Of a stretch of 64,000 nucleotides of DNA, positions 50,052-63,200 are shown in pieces. Every line of letters begins with the position of its first letter. The first letter of the stretch is position 1. The stretch comes from Scolanthus callimorphus (Eukaryota > Cnidaria > Anthozoa > Actiniaria > Edwardsiidae): positions 25,305,204 through 25,369,203 of the forward strand of contig CM066919.1 of the NCBI GenBank assembly GCA_033964015.1, read 5' to 3'. A program made the position numbers and the translations under genes. The notes under the pieces are model-generated. The model worked only from the letters and a program-made list of their open reading frames with translations. It did no database searches and was not told the DNA's origin.

Positions 50052-53000
50052 GTAAGTCACGTGATTATAGACTAATTTTAATCGAATATAATTCACATAA
50101 AAGTCAATTGGACAATCATCCAGTGAGCGATAAACGGTCGTGAAAAGCACGGTTTACAAGGCCGTCTAAAAAGTGTGTCCAAATATACTGTTCTTTTGCG
50201 ATATCGTTCATAAAGAGTTCTATAACATATATAAATAGAGAGAGAGAGAGAGCCCAGAGAACTACACAAATCGCGCGAGCCCTGCGCATTTTTTCTTCTT
50301 CTTTTCTTCCTTATAATGCAATAATGAGTGTTGTTAATTGTTCTAACTGTGTAATCGATACGGGAATCGATACAATCCAATGTTATAAGTTATGCGTGGT
50401 TTTACGGAAGCCATTGCGCAGCTATGGAAGCCATTCCGCTGCAAGCTGGATACTGCGCTTCTGTGATTGGCTGAAACCGAAAGCCATTCGTAACATGTCA
50501 ACTAGAGCAGGTTTCTTTTCAAACCAAAAACACGCAAAGAGATTTTAACTTAAAACGGTCAAGATTAGGTCACTACCAGTTTCCTGAGTATCACTAGAGT
50601 TTTTCTCTTTTTAAACCCTGCTGTGTTTTTTTGTTACAATAATACTGTTGATTTCTGCCTGGCGTTTCCATACTTATTACTGGTATTCGCTGAAAACTAT
50701 TGCCTCCCGCCGCGACCACCAAAAGTTAAAACAAAAACATCGTTAATGCGCTCTGCAGGTTCTATTTTTTCGCTAAAGTATTTGTTAATTTATCACCTAG
50801 GAAAATAATTCTTTGTTTGCAAATATAATTTAGAAACGTGAAAGGGAAACAAAAATGATTTTCGTTTTGTCCGTTTTATTTTGTCATTGCACGCAACTGA
50901 ATTCAGATTTTTTCTTCTCAGTATTGCTTGATCCTGGTTCAATCATTAGTGCGACTGTCATAATTTTGTGGAATTAAATGGTGGCTTCCATCAATCGAAC
51001 TTTCGAACGTAGTACTCGGCAAGAGAACGTCACAGAAAAGTTTCACATTATGGAAATACTTCTAGGCATCATGTGTCCACGCTACTGCTGTTTGCAGTCA
51101 GTAGATGAGAACGGAAAATTCGTTGTAACGATTTTCGGACGGACGCCAAAACACTGTTTGTCGATTGGCGCGCGACTGTGAAATTACACAGAAAAATCGC
51201 CCGCGTCAAATGACGTTCCGTTTTTTTTTCGTGAAGCAACGGAAAAAAAATTAAATTATACTCTCTTATCTATATACTGCATCTAAACATTAGACTGTGA
51301 TCTTCTGTTCGGCAACCTATTTTTGTTTCAAATAGATCTACATTTGATCTCCAAACGCTTTGTCAATTTTGCTACCCAGCGAGCAGAGCTTTCTTTCTGT
51401 CAGTCTTTTACTTAACATGAAAAGTAAGTCCCGTTTTCATGCGTTCACGTAGTTTTTGGTTGACAACCAAACCGCGAAGGCTAGCAACAAAACATGAGAG
51501 CGGAAAACCAGGGAAAAGCCTTGCTAGGAGGGAAGATTTTGCATTAGTTGTGTCTGAAACCCAAAACCTGTTTCATTTGAAAGCGTTTCCATATATCTTC
51601 TTGGAATGAAAATGATTATCAGACAATAAGTAGCAGGTTATGCTTTTCAGTGCTTATCGAGAATAATAGAATAATATATAGGTTTCGAATTTACCTGAAC
51701 TTCTATATTTTTGTTTAAATTTTTGGCCGGTTGCCCTACTTTTTCTTGTCAAAGCAAAAACGTAGCGAAGGCAGACACGAATCAATTTCAGCACACCCTT
51801 CCTTTATTTTTTGAGCTGCCGAAAAAAAAGTGGCAGAGTTACCGTACAGTTGGACAAAAAAGTCAGCGATGTTTTACTTCGTTTGACAGCTCGTTAAAAT
51901 GTGCTATCCGTCAACTATCATATGCAGTTTCGATTGGACTTTTTGTACTTCTCCACCTGTGCCACAAAGCTGTCAAAACTGTCTTAACCTTCTCCGTGTT
52001 TGATACAATCTTTTTCGTAAAGAAAGCGGTTGTGTACATTCTGTTGAACGTATGTTTGGATAGATGAAAAGCTGTGTGTCGTTGTGAATGGGAAATGACT
52101 TTTCTTGGCTGCTCATTTATTTAATCCCTGACTTGGGTTCAACGCCATTAGCCTTTTATTTCCGCTGCATATATGTAACACAATTTTATAAACTGACTGA
52201 AATATCTGAAAAGCTTCCATGACAAGTGTTTGTATTTGAACTGCGACTTCATCCAGTAAAATGTACTTTCTAAAGACGCTGTTTCGAAACTCACAAACGA
52301 AACCATCTAATTTGTCTCTTATTGCACGAGGAGACAGCTTCAAAGATAACCTTGACGGGCGGAAAACCTCAATTGATGTCTTTATTATCGCATCGATTGT
52401 TCTTTTTTTCAAAGCGATTTGGAGATGGACTAAAAACTTACATTCCCAATGGAGTTTGTTTCAAACCATTCCTCTGGTTCTTAGTAAAAGTGCTGACGCT
52501 CTATTAACAGGCTTTTCACTGTCAAATTTTGACAGCTTGTTTTTGTTTTGAAGTTCCGTTTGTTTTTCAACAATAAAAACATGTTTCTCCGGCGAGAGGC
52601 GTAGACAATATCACAGTCAAACCGGTACCAGGGAATTATGCCAAACACTTGCTGGGGAAAGACAACGAACTTCTATTTTGCGAAAAAAGGCAACGATTAA
52701 TCCTTGTTGGAACGTTTGAGTATTTTTAAAGTTGCAGAGATATTTTGTGAGTGTTTTTATGTTAGACTAAAGGATCAGTGTTGAGGAATTGCGGCTGCAG
52801 GTTTGATTGGCGCCTAAAAAGTCATTCAAATGCTTTTTGAAACAAAACAGCTCGTTTTCAAGTAAAAACGTCTCTATAAAGACAAAATGCAGATGCAGAA
52901 CCTGTGCAATATATATGCTCTAGATATTAATAGGACTTTCATTTATCAAAACGATTTGGGAGTGTACTTATGAATGTTTTCTTTCGTTGGTAACGGGCGC

Positions 53001-53640
53001 CGTTTTGCCTGAATGAAAAACTGTAGTGTGGTTATCGACTCTTTTGTTGATATCCCCATCACGTCTTCATTAAAGTACCAGCAAAAATCACTTAAACTTG
53101 ACTTTCACCACCCGAAGCCGTCCCAAATACGACCACAAGTAAAATATATTGTCTTCCATTGTTTTTCCTTGTTTAGGGGATTCATCTCCCGGTCCAAATT
53201 GCGCCCTCCCCAATACATAGCGTTTTTCTTTGAAACACGTGTTTCTATTTTTACTGAATTAATTTGTCACATGCATCAAAACAAATTCGTTTAGCCAGAA
53301 ACACACTTGAAAATGGTGTATGTGGAATTTTGCTATAGTAATGGTTTGTTAAGTTTTATAAATTAACAAAAGAAAACCATTTGTAATGCAATTTTTGAAG
53401 CAAAACACTTCTATGCCAATACTTGCTTTCGCCGGGCGCACGACATATACATCGAGTTTCTCGAAAATTTATCGCAAAAAGGAAACCATTTCCAACAACA
53501 AAAGCTAAAAGAGGTTATCGGAGTAAATTCTCCTGAGTTTGGTTTTGTTTATGTTCGGATAGTTTTAGAAATTAAGATGTCTATCACCCTTAGTCTTTTT
53601 TTTACATGAGCACAAGAAACAACTGTCAAATTCTGTCAAA

Positions 53641-53999
53641 TAGACCATTTGGCGGTTTATTCCCCCATTTGATAAGAGTGAATTGGCAAAAAGCTGTCAC
53701 AATTACTGAAAAGAGCTCTCCAAATATAGTAGATATGCCAATTTGTAACACCATAGGATGAAGACTAGCGAAGATATGGCTTTGAAAATGTCGGAATTTT
53801 TACAGAGGTTTGTATGGTGAACTGCAAACCAATGTGTAAAAATTCCGACTTTTGCAAAACCATGTCTTCACTAGTCTTCATCCTATGGTGCTACAAATTG
53901 GCATACCTACTAAATTCTGGATGCTCTTTCCGCTGATGGCGAAAGATTTCTACGAAATCGCTCCTATCAAATGGCGGAATAAACCGCCAAATGGTCTAC
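53641..53999. mobile_element. Near-palindromic 359-bp foldback element
   Basis: The outer ends TAGACCATTTGGCGGTTTAT are perfect inverted repeats, and the similarity continues toward the centre over roughly 165 bases per arm (for example CACCATAGGATGAAGACTAG near 53750 and its complement near 53868). The loop is short, around GTATGGTGAACTGC. Confidence 0.85.
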
Positions 54000-56862
54000 T
54001 GGAAGTGTGCTTGAAGTTTTGCCCTTTGCTTTATATTCAAAAACCAATTGGAAATATCTTTCGCTAAGCATTGAGTTTCTAAGACTTGCAAGGTTTAATA
54101 ACCGAAGGGTTTCGCAGTTTCTTTTCGTTGTCGAAATTGTTTTCGTTTTCTCGTTATAAGTTTCTGCTTTTGACAAAGAGACGACCTCTCCTTTTGTGCT
54201 GTTTTTATAATATTGAATAAAAATAATGCCAAAATGAGTTTTATTGTAATGATTGATGATAGACTATCACATACAAAAACCTCACAAGATTCCAAATATC
54301 AAACATAGCTCGAGGGTTGCAAAACCCCTTTCGCCATCTGCAAGTGAACACGCAGTGATAAGGGCATTTTCACGAAGTTTCACAAATCTTTGGAGCTAAG
54401 GGACAAAATTAGTTCTGAAAGAAATGCCTGTTTGACGAACTGTGTTTTTTTATTGCTAAGTTGCAATTCCTGTCATATATATTTCTTCATTTTCTAGCTT
54501 GAACTTCTAACTTGTTTCGTTGCTACTTGTCTTTTGTCATTTTAACAGCCCCAGTAATTTTTAAATAAAAACCTTTGAAAGCCGGTATCGTTTGTTTTCG
54601 AGTGTAATAATTACTTGTTGCCTGGCAAACGATGTAAAGTAAGGCCTCTAATGACTCGCTTAAAAGCCTTGTATCGACTGAATCGCTAGTTTGAGTCGCT
54701 TTAAATGACAGTTTACAGCTCCATATCGGATCTGAATGGCGAATTGAGAGAGCTAATTGAACATGTTGTAACATGGGTTCAGCTGAAAAGACTGTTTGCT
54801 CAGAAAGATAGCCCCTTTATGCCTAGTCAAGTAGCTCGAATTCCCTGTAAACTTTGTATCAATTTTTGTCTCTTTAGTATTCCGCGAAGTATCACCTTTG
54901 CGACGTTTATAAAATTCCTCCCCTTCAAAGTCAATATTTTCAAAGAAGATCCAATCAAATTCATCTTGTCCATTTTTGTTTACACAGCGTTCCTTTTTGT
55001 AACTCTTGCATGAAATATGCCATTGTGAGTTAATTTTGACATACGAAAACTAGAATTTTGATGGACTCAAAAGAATTGTTTTGGTATGTAATGGTTTGGT
55101 GTATTTTACAAGATGTGATTTTAGTTTCTTAAAGTGGCCACTTTTTATGCGAAGTTCGAGTGATAACAAAAATATGAAATAGGCTTTAAAAATGTACTGT
55201 TTATAATGTAGCACTTATTTCAAACATGGATTCAGTTGTTCAACAAACTACACAAGCCGAAGTGCGCTTGAAATCCATTTAATGATTTTTCGCATGCACT
55301 GTTTGCTAATTATGGGAAACAAAAACTTACAAATGAAAAAAAGACGAAATTTGGAAAGGTTATCCCTTGAAGTCCCCGAAGTAATGAGTTTTCTAATTCA
55401 CGCCTAACTGGCTAATATGAGTTTTATGATGTCCTTTTCATTATTTCCAGAGTGATTTTTGCTTTGTCAAATATGTTTGTTTTTGCTTCCTTTAATCATA
55501 AAATACCGCTCGAACTTTCCTATCCCGCAAACAAAAAAGAATCTTATTGTATTAGATTTTATTTCAATTCCTTCATGTTAAGCCCTCGATTATTCTGAAC
55601 GGTAATCTTTGCAGAATCATCACTTTTTGTATTACCTCTAAATGGCTTCCAAGTTGCTATAGCGCTTATTCACATTTACTTCTATACATTTTATGGTTGT
55701 AATTAACAAGTAATTTTAAAAAAACCTATGAATAGAAGTTTCGCAATGGAAGAGTGTTTTCCCACTTTAGTAAGAGTTGTTACATTTTACTACTAATTGT
55801 TATTAATACAAGGGAAGTAGTTGCTACAAAATGGCGATAAATGGCAATTAATAAGTGTTAACGCTGTCAGAAGTGGAACTTGTATAAGGGGAATTGCTCT
55901 CGACTAACTACACAGCTTTTTCTAAGTAGACCAAAAAGAGAAAACAAATCTACAAGCATGAATTTCTTATTCTTGCCAGCATATTTTTTGTGCTTTAGAA
56001 AAGTCAAATTCTCCTTCAAAAATTATCTGTGCTCGCATGTCACGAAAAGTTTATTCAAAGTGCTCGCTTGATCTAGGAAAGAGTGACTAGGTTCATTGTT
56101 CATTGAACCTGGACTCGGTGCTCGCCAAAGTTGGTTGCAAACTGATCGAAAAGCAAAATGCTAGGGCTCGCAAAAAAGAGAGAAAAGTGGGGGTGATTGC
56201 AGTTCGGCAATACTCTCAAAGACCATTTGATATCCATCTTGTAACTCTCACCAAAATTCGTTTTAAAGAGCCCGTGTCAGCCACTCCTTTGTAATTGTTT
56301 TCGTTCGATATTTGAAGACGAATTACGTGTAGAAATCTCTACATTAATAGTCAAAAACAAAGTTTGAGACTTTTGATTTACCAAATTCAATCGAGAACAT
56401 TGCTGTATATCCTCTAAATCAGCCGATGGAAGTGGATGCTTTCTCGGACTTGATGAAATTCCTTTCTGCAAGTTTACAAGATTATTCCTCACAAATAATG
56501 CAACAAACCGTCAAGTATTCTAAAGAAAGCGTCGCGTAAAATGTTAAAATTGGGCGAAATTTTGCTGTGGAGTGTGTGTGTAACTCATTTTTGGCGTGCG
56601 CAGGTACATAATGTGAAAAAGTTGACCAGTTGGTAACAACATAGCAATGGAAATGACAATTTATTAACACCAACAGTGGCATGCCGAACCAAAGAATCTT
56701 CATTTTATCAGCAAAGTGGCTTTGATTTCTGTATGAATTGCAAAAAAAAAGTTGGCCCTATAGATGTTAAAATGTTTCCGCAAGCACATACTGAGACTGT
56801 TCTCTTACGATGTGCGTCCCTTGTGCCAGAAATGTGCGCGAGGTAGAAAGTAAAAAGTAAAG

Positions 56863-57021
56863 TTTCAGCCTAGTCCCTTGGGTTCTGAGCGGGTTCCCTG
56901 TGTTATGAATGAGTCGATTGGAAACGTTGGGGCTGGGTCGAGCTCATCACAGGCTCTCGGGTGACATAACATTCTGCCTGAAACACAGGAAACCCACCGA
57001 GAACGCCGTGAACTAGGCTGG
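56863..57021. mobile_element. Short inverted-repeat element, CAGCCTAGT ends
   Basis: CAGCCTAGT...GGGTT.CCTGTGTT at the left matches the complement of AACACAGGAAACCCAC...ACTAGGCTG at the right with several differences. It lies just beyond the 3' end of the coiled-coil gene. Confidence 0.55.
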
Positions 57022-57206
57022 TGTAGTTTAGTTCCCACTGTGTCCATATTGGGGGCTTACAAGAAAAGAACAATTTATTTTTTACGAGTGTTTTTTACAG
57101 GTTGTAAATATAGATAAGAAGCGACAATGAATACAAAAGAGCCAAGAAATAGCTTTTTTTTGCTTTTTGTGTGAAGACACTCTTAAAGACAGTCTGAATT
57201 CTCAGC

Positions 57207-60200
57207 TCAATTAATGCGAAACATTCTTTTGCCTTTTCGCCGTCTTCCTCCTCCCCATCGTCCGGGTGCTGGAGCATCTGTCAGAGAAATTAGAATGAAT
57301 TTCACTTGCCAGGCCTGAATGGTCTATTCCAGCTTTAGTATAAATCAACTGGAGGTATATAACAAATCGTGCATTTCTATTGGCTAAGCTACTAATAGTC
57401 TATTAGTGGTAGATCTTGTTTAGGAAATTGGCGATTTTGCGTCAAGAATGGGGCACGCGTGCAATATATGTAGAATGTTATATTGCAACTACCTTCTTTC
57501 CCCGTTTGAGCTTTGACAAGATCAGTCGGAACAGCGACCAAAAATGTTAAATCTTCTCACCTGTCGCGGAATCCTTTTCTGCGCACCCGTCACATATATA
57601 AACGATTGGTTGCTTCTAGAAAATAAAACAAAATGCATGTAATGCTTGCTAGAAATAAAGTAAAAAACAAAAGTAATACTTCTTTAGCTTAGGAATATGC
57701 GAAGTATAGAAATGGAATTTTATCTTGACTCAGTCGCTCACTCACTCCAGTGTTAGCGCGACCACAGGCTACAGAATAAGCAGAGGTAACATATTCTTAG
57801 CATGTGCACGCCATAATGACCATTTATAATCATACATTATTAATTTTCTAGCGCCTTAATTAGCAATGGCTGATTGCATTTTTAAACCGCACCGGGGGGT
57901 TGACTAAAATAAACCCTCCCCTGGAATTTCCACTCATGAATCAGACCCCCTCCCCTGGAATTTCCAGCCTCATAAAGGACCCCTCTCCTGGAATTTCCAT
58001 TCTTTCTGTCAAAAGTACCCCTGGAAAATCTATTTTGGGGTAAAATGCCTCTGGAAAGTCACCTTTTTTACCCCTCCCCCTTGGAATTTTCAAACGCCAA
58101 ACACACCCACTCCCGTGGAATTTCCAGAGTCCAATACACATCTCTGGAAAATTTTCCGTAGGTCCTCAACCCCCCCCCCCCCCCCCCCCACGGTGCGGTT
58201 TAAAAATGCAATCATCCAATCGCACCTTGACCACGGACTCTTTTGCTTTCTTGGCAAGCCGTTCTCTCAGTTTCACCACAGTTTCCTCTAATGCCGTCAC
58301 TTTTTTCTTTAGCTCGGTATTCTCCTTGAAATGATGCCTAAACAATAGAAGAAACTACTTTGATTTACTCGATTAGGAAACTTTTCAGTTAATCACATCC
58401 GTACTTACTCGTTTGCCTTGGAAAGAGATTCTTCTAGCTTCTCCTGTGAAAAAACAGAAACTATCAGAAATGGCCCGAATCGGCTATCTGCTTGTCATAG
58501 CCTTGACATAACCTACGACTTCAAGCCAGACCATGTCCATGCTCTTGTGCCGTGTCAAAGCATTCTGATTGGTTAATCAGTCATTTCGCGCGATGTGATT
58601 GGCTGAATGTTCACGAGAAGGCAAAGTTCCGTTCCATGCCATGTCAAAACATTCTGATTGGTTAATCAGTCATTTCGCGTGATGTGATTGGCTGAATGTT
58701 CACGAGAAGGCAAAGTTCCGTTCCGTGTCGTGTCTAAGCATTCTGATTGGTTAATCAGTCATTTCGCGCGATGTGATTGGCTGAATGTTCACGAGAAGGC
58801 AAAGTTCCGTTCCATGCCATGTCAAAGCATTCTGATTGGTTAATCAGTCATTTCGCGTGATGTGATTGGCTGAATGTTCACGAGAAGGCAAAGTTCCGTT
58901 CCGTGTCGTGTCTAAGCATTCTGATTGGTTAATCAGTCATTTCGCGCGATGTGATTGGCTGAATGTTCACGAGAAGGCAAAGTTCCGTTCCATGTCGTGT
59001 CTAAGCATTCTGATTGGTTAATCAGTCATTTCCCCCGATGTGATTGTCTGAATGTTCACGAGAAGGCAAGTTCCGTTGCGTGTCGTATCTAAGCATTTTG
59101 ATTGGTTGATCACTCATTTCACGCGATGTGATTGGCTGAATGTTCACGAGAAGTAAAAGTTCCGTGCTTTTTCACAGTCATACGAAATCTGATCTATATT
59201 ACTCGTGACGTCACGTTACGGTGCACGCGTCACGGTGCACGCACAGTAAGTTGAATAACAAATACCAGCGGCGTAGCCAGGAATTTCTGAAGGGGGGGGG
59301 GGGGGGGGGGCGGATAGTGAAAACATGGGACGAAAATGTTTAAATTTCCTTCAGCAAATACAGTAAATGTAAGGGAAAATATCCCGAGAAAGGGGGGTCC
59401 CGGCCCCCCTGCCCCCCCCCCCCCCCTGGCTACGCCCCTGAAATACTGCATTTAGCAAGTTGACTCGTGATGTCGCCGTCAATGGACTTAAAGCCTGGTT
59501 TCCATATAGTCTTCTGTCGTATCAGTCAACCGTAAAACAATAGAAAAAATACAATGATACGACTGTAGCGACTGATACGACCTTGAGCCTAGTTTCCATA
59601 TAGTCTTATCTGTATATGTTGTATCCGTGAAATGTTGTCAACCGTGAAACAAAAGAATAATTACAATTTCCATTGTTTCACGGTCGACCGATGCGACAGA
59701 TACGACAGATAAGACTATATGGAAACCAGGCTTGAAAGGCAACATTCTTGTTGAACGAGTTGTCGTTAAAAGTTGTTCCCATCCTACCTTGGCTTGGGCT
59801 TCTTCTTTTTCTTTTAACGTTGTCGCCGCCAACCTCTCGCGAAGCTTATAGATTGTTCCCTCTAAATACGACACCTCACTTTTGAGTTCATTATTCTCGG
59901 ATTCAAACCTCCTGCAGTGAAAATATATATCCCGTTGAGCTATTACTTCTCGTTGAATAATTTGTAAACATTTTATCATACTCACACTTCCGCTTCCTCT
60001 AACTCTGTTTGTAACTTTTCCTGCAAGAGGAAAACATTAGACTTAAAACAGGGCTGAAAAGATCTATGATTAATTGATTAACGAACGCCCTTGAGCTTTC
60101 CATATGGACAAATGGAAATCGTACGATAATAATACTAAGGTTTACATTTCAAACTTGCACGTTAAGTCGAGAAGACGTTGCGTTTCTCGCACTCTTATTG

Positions 60201-63200
60201 GCTGAAAAGTAACGGCCAAAACATCAGCCAATCAAGCTTCAGGGTTGAACACAAATGGTATTACCACTGTATGCATTGCTACGCGACCTCAAAATTCACT
60301 GTTGGGCGATTGGCGATTTTACGCAAGAAAATTGTCGTCAAATTTCTCGAACCAGAAAGTTAAACATTAGAGTCAAGGAAGCCAAAGGATAGCTTAAAAC
60401 CATTTTTGTTGATATTGCAATCAATGTCGGCCCGCTGAAGTGGCCGAATCCAGCGTTTTGGTTTGATTAACGGCTAAAAATCACCCATCGCAACATTGAA
60501 TTTTGAGGTCGCGTAGCAGTGCATACAATGGTAACCAGAAAATAACCCGTCAGCTTGTGACGAAAAGAACGTATTATTTTCTACCTGAAATTTTCTAACA
60601 GAAAAGAGGAGAGAAAAATCCGTAATCTTCACGTTCGGAACTCAGCAATATATTTACGTTGCGGGCTTTCTGTGTTGCACGCGCGCGCGCCAAAATTGGC
60701 GGGAAAAAATCAGCCAATCACAAACGTTCCTGTGACAGACGCTAAGGATTTAAATATGTAGGATAATTCAAAAGACGTGCGCGCCTTATGTTTCAAAAGT
60801 TGTGTGACGCCATTCTTATACCCAGAACCCTTCGGCTCGTCACCTCGCAGGGGAGGCTCTGCTTGCAGCCATTTCAGGGCCTTTGCTGATTAGTTAATTT
60901 TGAACGTTGGAGCAGGCGCAGAAAGTTCTCTTTCTCAGTGGTTCTGTGTCAAATCCAGCGCTTCACCAAAGCCTCCTCCTCGAAAAGACGAGCTGGGGAG
61001 CTCTGGATACGAGAACAGTATGGCGCGCACTGCGTTTTGTGAAAGCACATGGGATGCATGGGTACACATCGTGGAATACCGTGACCACGCCCTTCGGCCT
61101 CAATCAGTAACTCCTTGGTACGCTTCGTTTGTAACACTGAAGTCGTGCTCACCTTTGCGTTCATGAGAACCATAACTTCAGCATCGGGTTGGCTTTGTTC
61201 TGCGAGCTTCGTTTTTAGCTCAGCAATATCCGCCTCCAAGCGGAGAACCTCACTCCTCAGGTTGAGAATTTCTGGTTGCCTATATATTGAAATGAGCCAC
61301 CTTATTTATTATTATTATTTTTTCGTTTATGAGTACCATAACTTCAACATCGGGTTGGCTTTGTTCTGCGAGCTTCGTTTTTAGCTCAGTAATATCCGCT
61401 TCCAAACGGTGAACCTCACTCCTCAGGTTGAGAATTTCTGGTTGGCTATATATGGACAATAGTTTGTCAGCCGTTAAAATACGCAATTGGAGTTTTGATT
61501 CCAATAATGTCAGGAGCCACCATTTTTTTACATATTTGCTTATAACTTCACGACTCTGTAAATATGGTTTAAAAATGCCGCTGTGGATGATGTTTATGAT
61601 TCCATACATGTAAACGAGTTTTACAATGCACTATAGAGTCGATGAAAACATGCGCAAACAACAATGGGCACATAGCCTTGGCTTTATTCTAAAAATACAA
61701 ATGCATTTATACTTGCCACTTGTCTCCTTTCAATTCTTCCTGTAGTCTGGCCTGCAAAACGAAAGCAAGCGCAACTTTGATAAGTTATAAGGCTTAGGCT
61801 AGGTAAAAGCCTACTTACGTTTCGTTAAAAATTAGCTTAAGCGAAATAAGAGGTTCAATTGTAGTTTCGAAGTTCGTTATAAATGAGAACTAGAGATGGG
61901 TAGGTAGGGAGCAAAGTGCGACGAGATGTGACGCATGTTTTTATGATGAACGCGCGCGCTGCATGTCGGTAGGTTTCTTACACCAACCAAGTGCCCATGC
62001 TCGCGCTCAAGGGTCCTCCCCTCACCTCCCCCCTTTACCTCCTTCCCCTGGGGGGAGGTGAAGGGAGGACCCTGGCGCGCGAGGATGCCCTTGTATGCGC
62101 GACGTTGCATCCTGGTAGCTGTGTTACATTTCTGAAGAAAAGAGCGCGCGCTTATAGCTGGAATCGCCAATTTCTTCTTTACGACTGTTTTCTTCGCCCG
62201 TAATCTGTTGCACACATTAGCCAATAATAAATCTATAAGCGCTGTTCACGCTGACGTCATCCATTGTTATAAATGTGCCAACCAGAGATCGATTGGTTCG
62301 CAGAACAAAGGGCTCTATTCAGTCTACTGTTGGCACATTAGCATTAGAATGTCATAAACACTAGTGAATAACGTTATTAATGTCTGCTTTAAAGTTAAAA
62401 GTCCTGAGAGATCCTCAAACTCATTTTAATAAAACGTATAGGCTAAAAAAAAGCTGTCCGCCAGACACTATAGCGTCATACCAATCAGACTTATGATTGC
62501 CTTACCATTTCCTTGGCATCCTTCTGTCCCTTTGCTGTTGTCGCGGCGAGTCTATCTCGCACCTGTTCGATCGCAACTTTCAGATATGCAATTTCGCGGT
62601 TTTGTCGAGTAATTTCGACTCGTTGTCTAAATTGAAACGCATCAAAATATAAGTTTAAGAATAAGTGCTTCCAAGAATCAAATTTAATATATACTTTACT
62701 GGAAAATATGTCACTCGTACATCGCATACGCGACTTCATCCGGGAGTGACGTATTGATCCTTAGAGTACACGGTAACGAATTCTGCATTCTGATTGGTTC
62801 TCAGAGCGCGCGCGCAGGGACTCTGACAAGAGTCACGGTAACCATTTGCGCGCGCTTGTTTTCATCGGAAAAATCAAATTTTAGAAGTTGGAAAAAAGTC
62901 ATTTACCGGCTTTAGGTCGGTCCGTATAGGGAAAATCTGTGACCGGCCTCGGTCAACATTTTCAGCCCTCGGTCACAGTTTTCCCATACGGACCTCCCTG
63001 CCGGTAAATAACATTCGCTAGTGAGGATATCGGTAAAAATAAAGGCGCCACCGTTTAATACCCTCTATATGTCTGTTGTAAAGGTGGTTTATATTCTAGC
63101 TAGCGTATGTTATTTGCAAAGTGCTAGACCGACCGGGTTTGTGAAAGACCACTGTCCCTTGCACAGATACTTCCCACATGGGGCCGATTTACTGAACACG

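Larger units (their letters stand above)
50052..57206. other. Large region without a recognised gene
   Basis: No uracil-phosphoribosyltransferase-type exon (expected motifs such as ILRAGETMEP or GNFGDRYFG) was found on the plus strand, and no other family was recognised. Contents noticed: a (GA)n run near 50238-50252, a long foldback element at 53641-53999, a fragment of the 49096-49483 family at about 56275-56450, and an inverted-repeat element at 56863-57021. Open frames of 60-118 codons at 51711-52067, 52113-52412 and 54705-55013 show no recognisable domain. 55020-56270 is AT-rich with nothing seen. Confidence 0.45.

Noticed and set aside
51711..52412. 118-codon plus and 99-codon minus frames
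   Set aside because: No recognisable motif, no consistent splice partners, and AT-rich surroundings; chance frames are the simpler explanation.
56482..56703. Minus-strand frame with a signal-peptide-like start (MKILWFGMPLLVLI)
   Set aside because: The hydrophobic start is not followed by a recognisable mature protein or a good donor leading to further exons.
58545..59165. CRISPR-like appearance of the 89-bp repeat
   Set aside because: The units are contiguous with no unique spacers and sit in an intron of an animal gene; it is a satellite.
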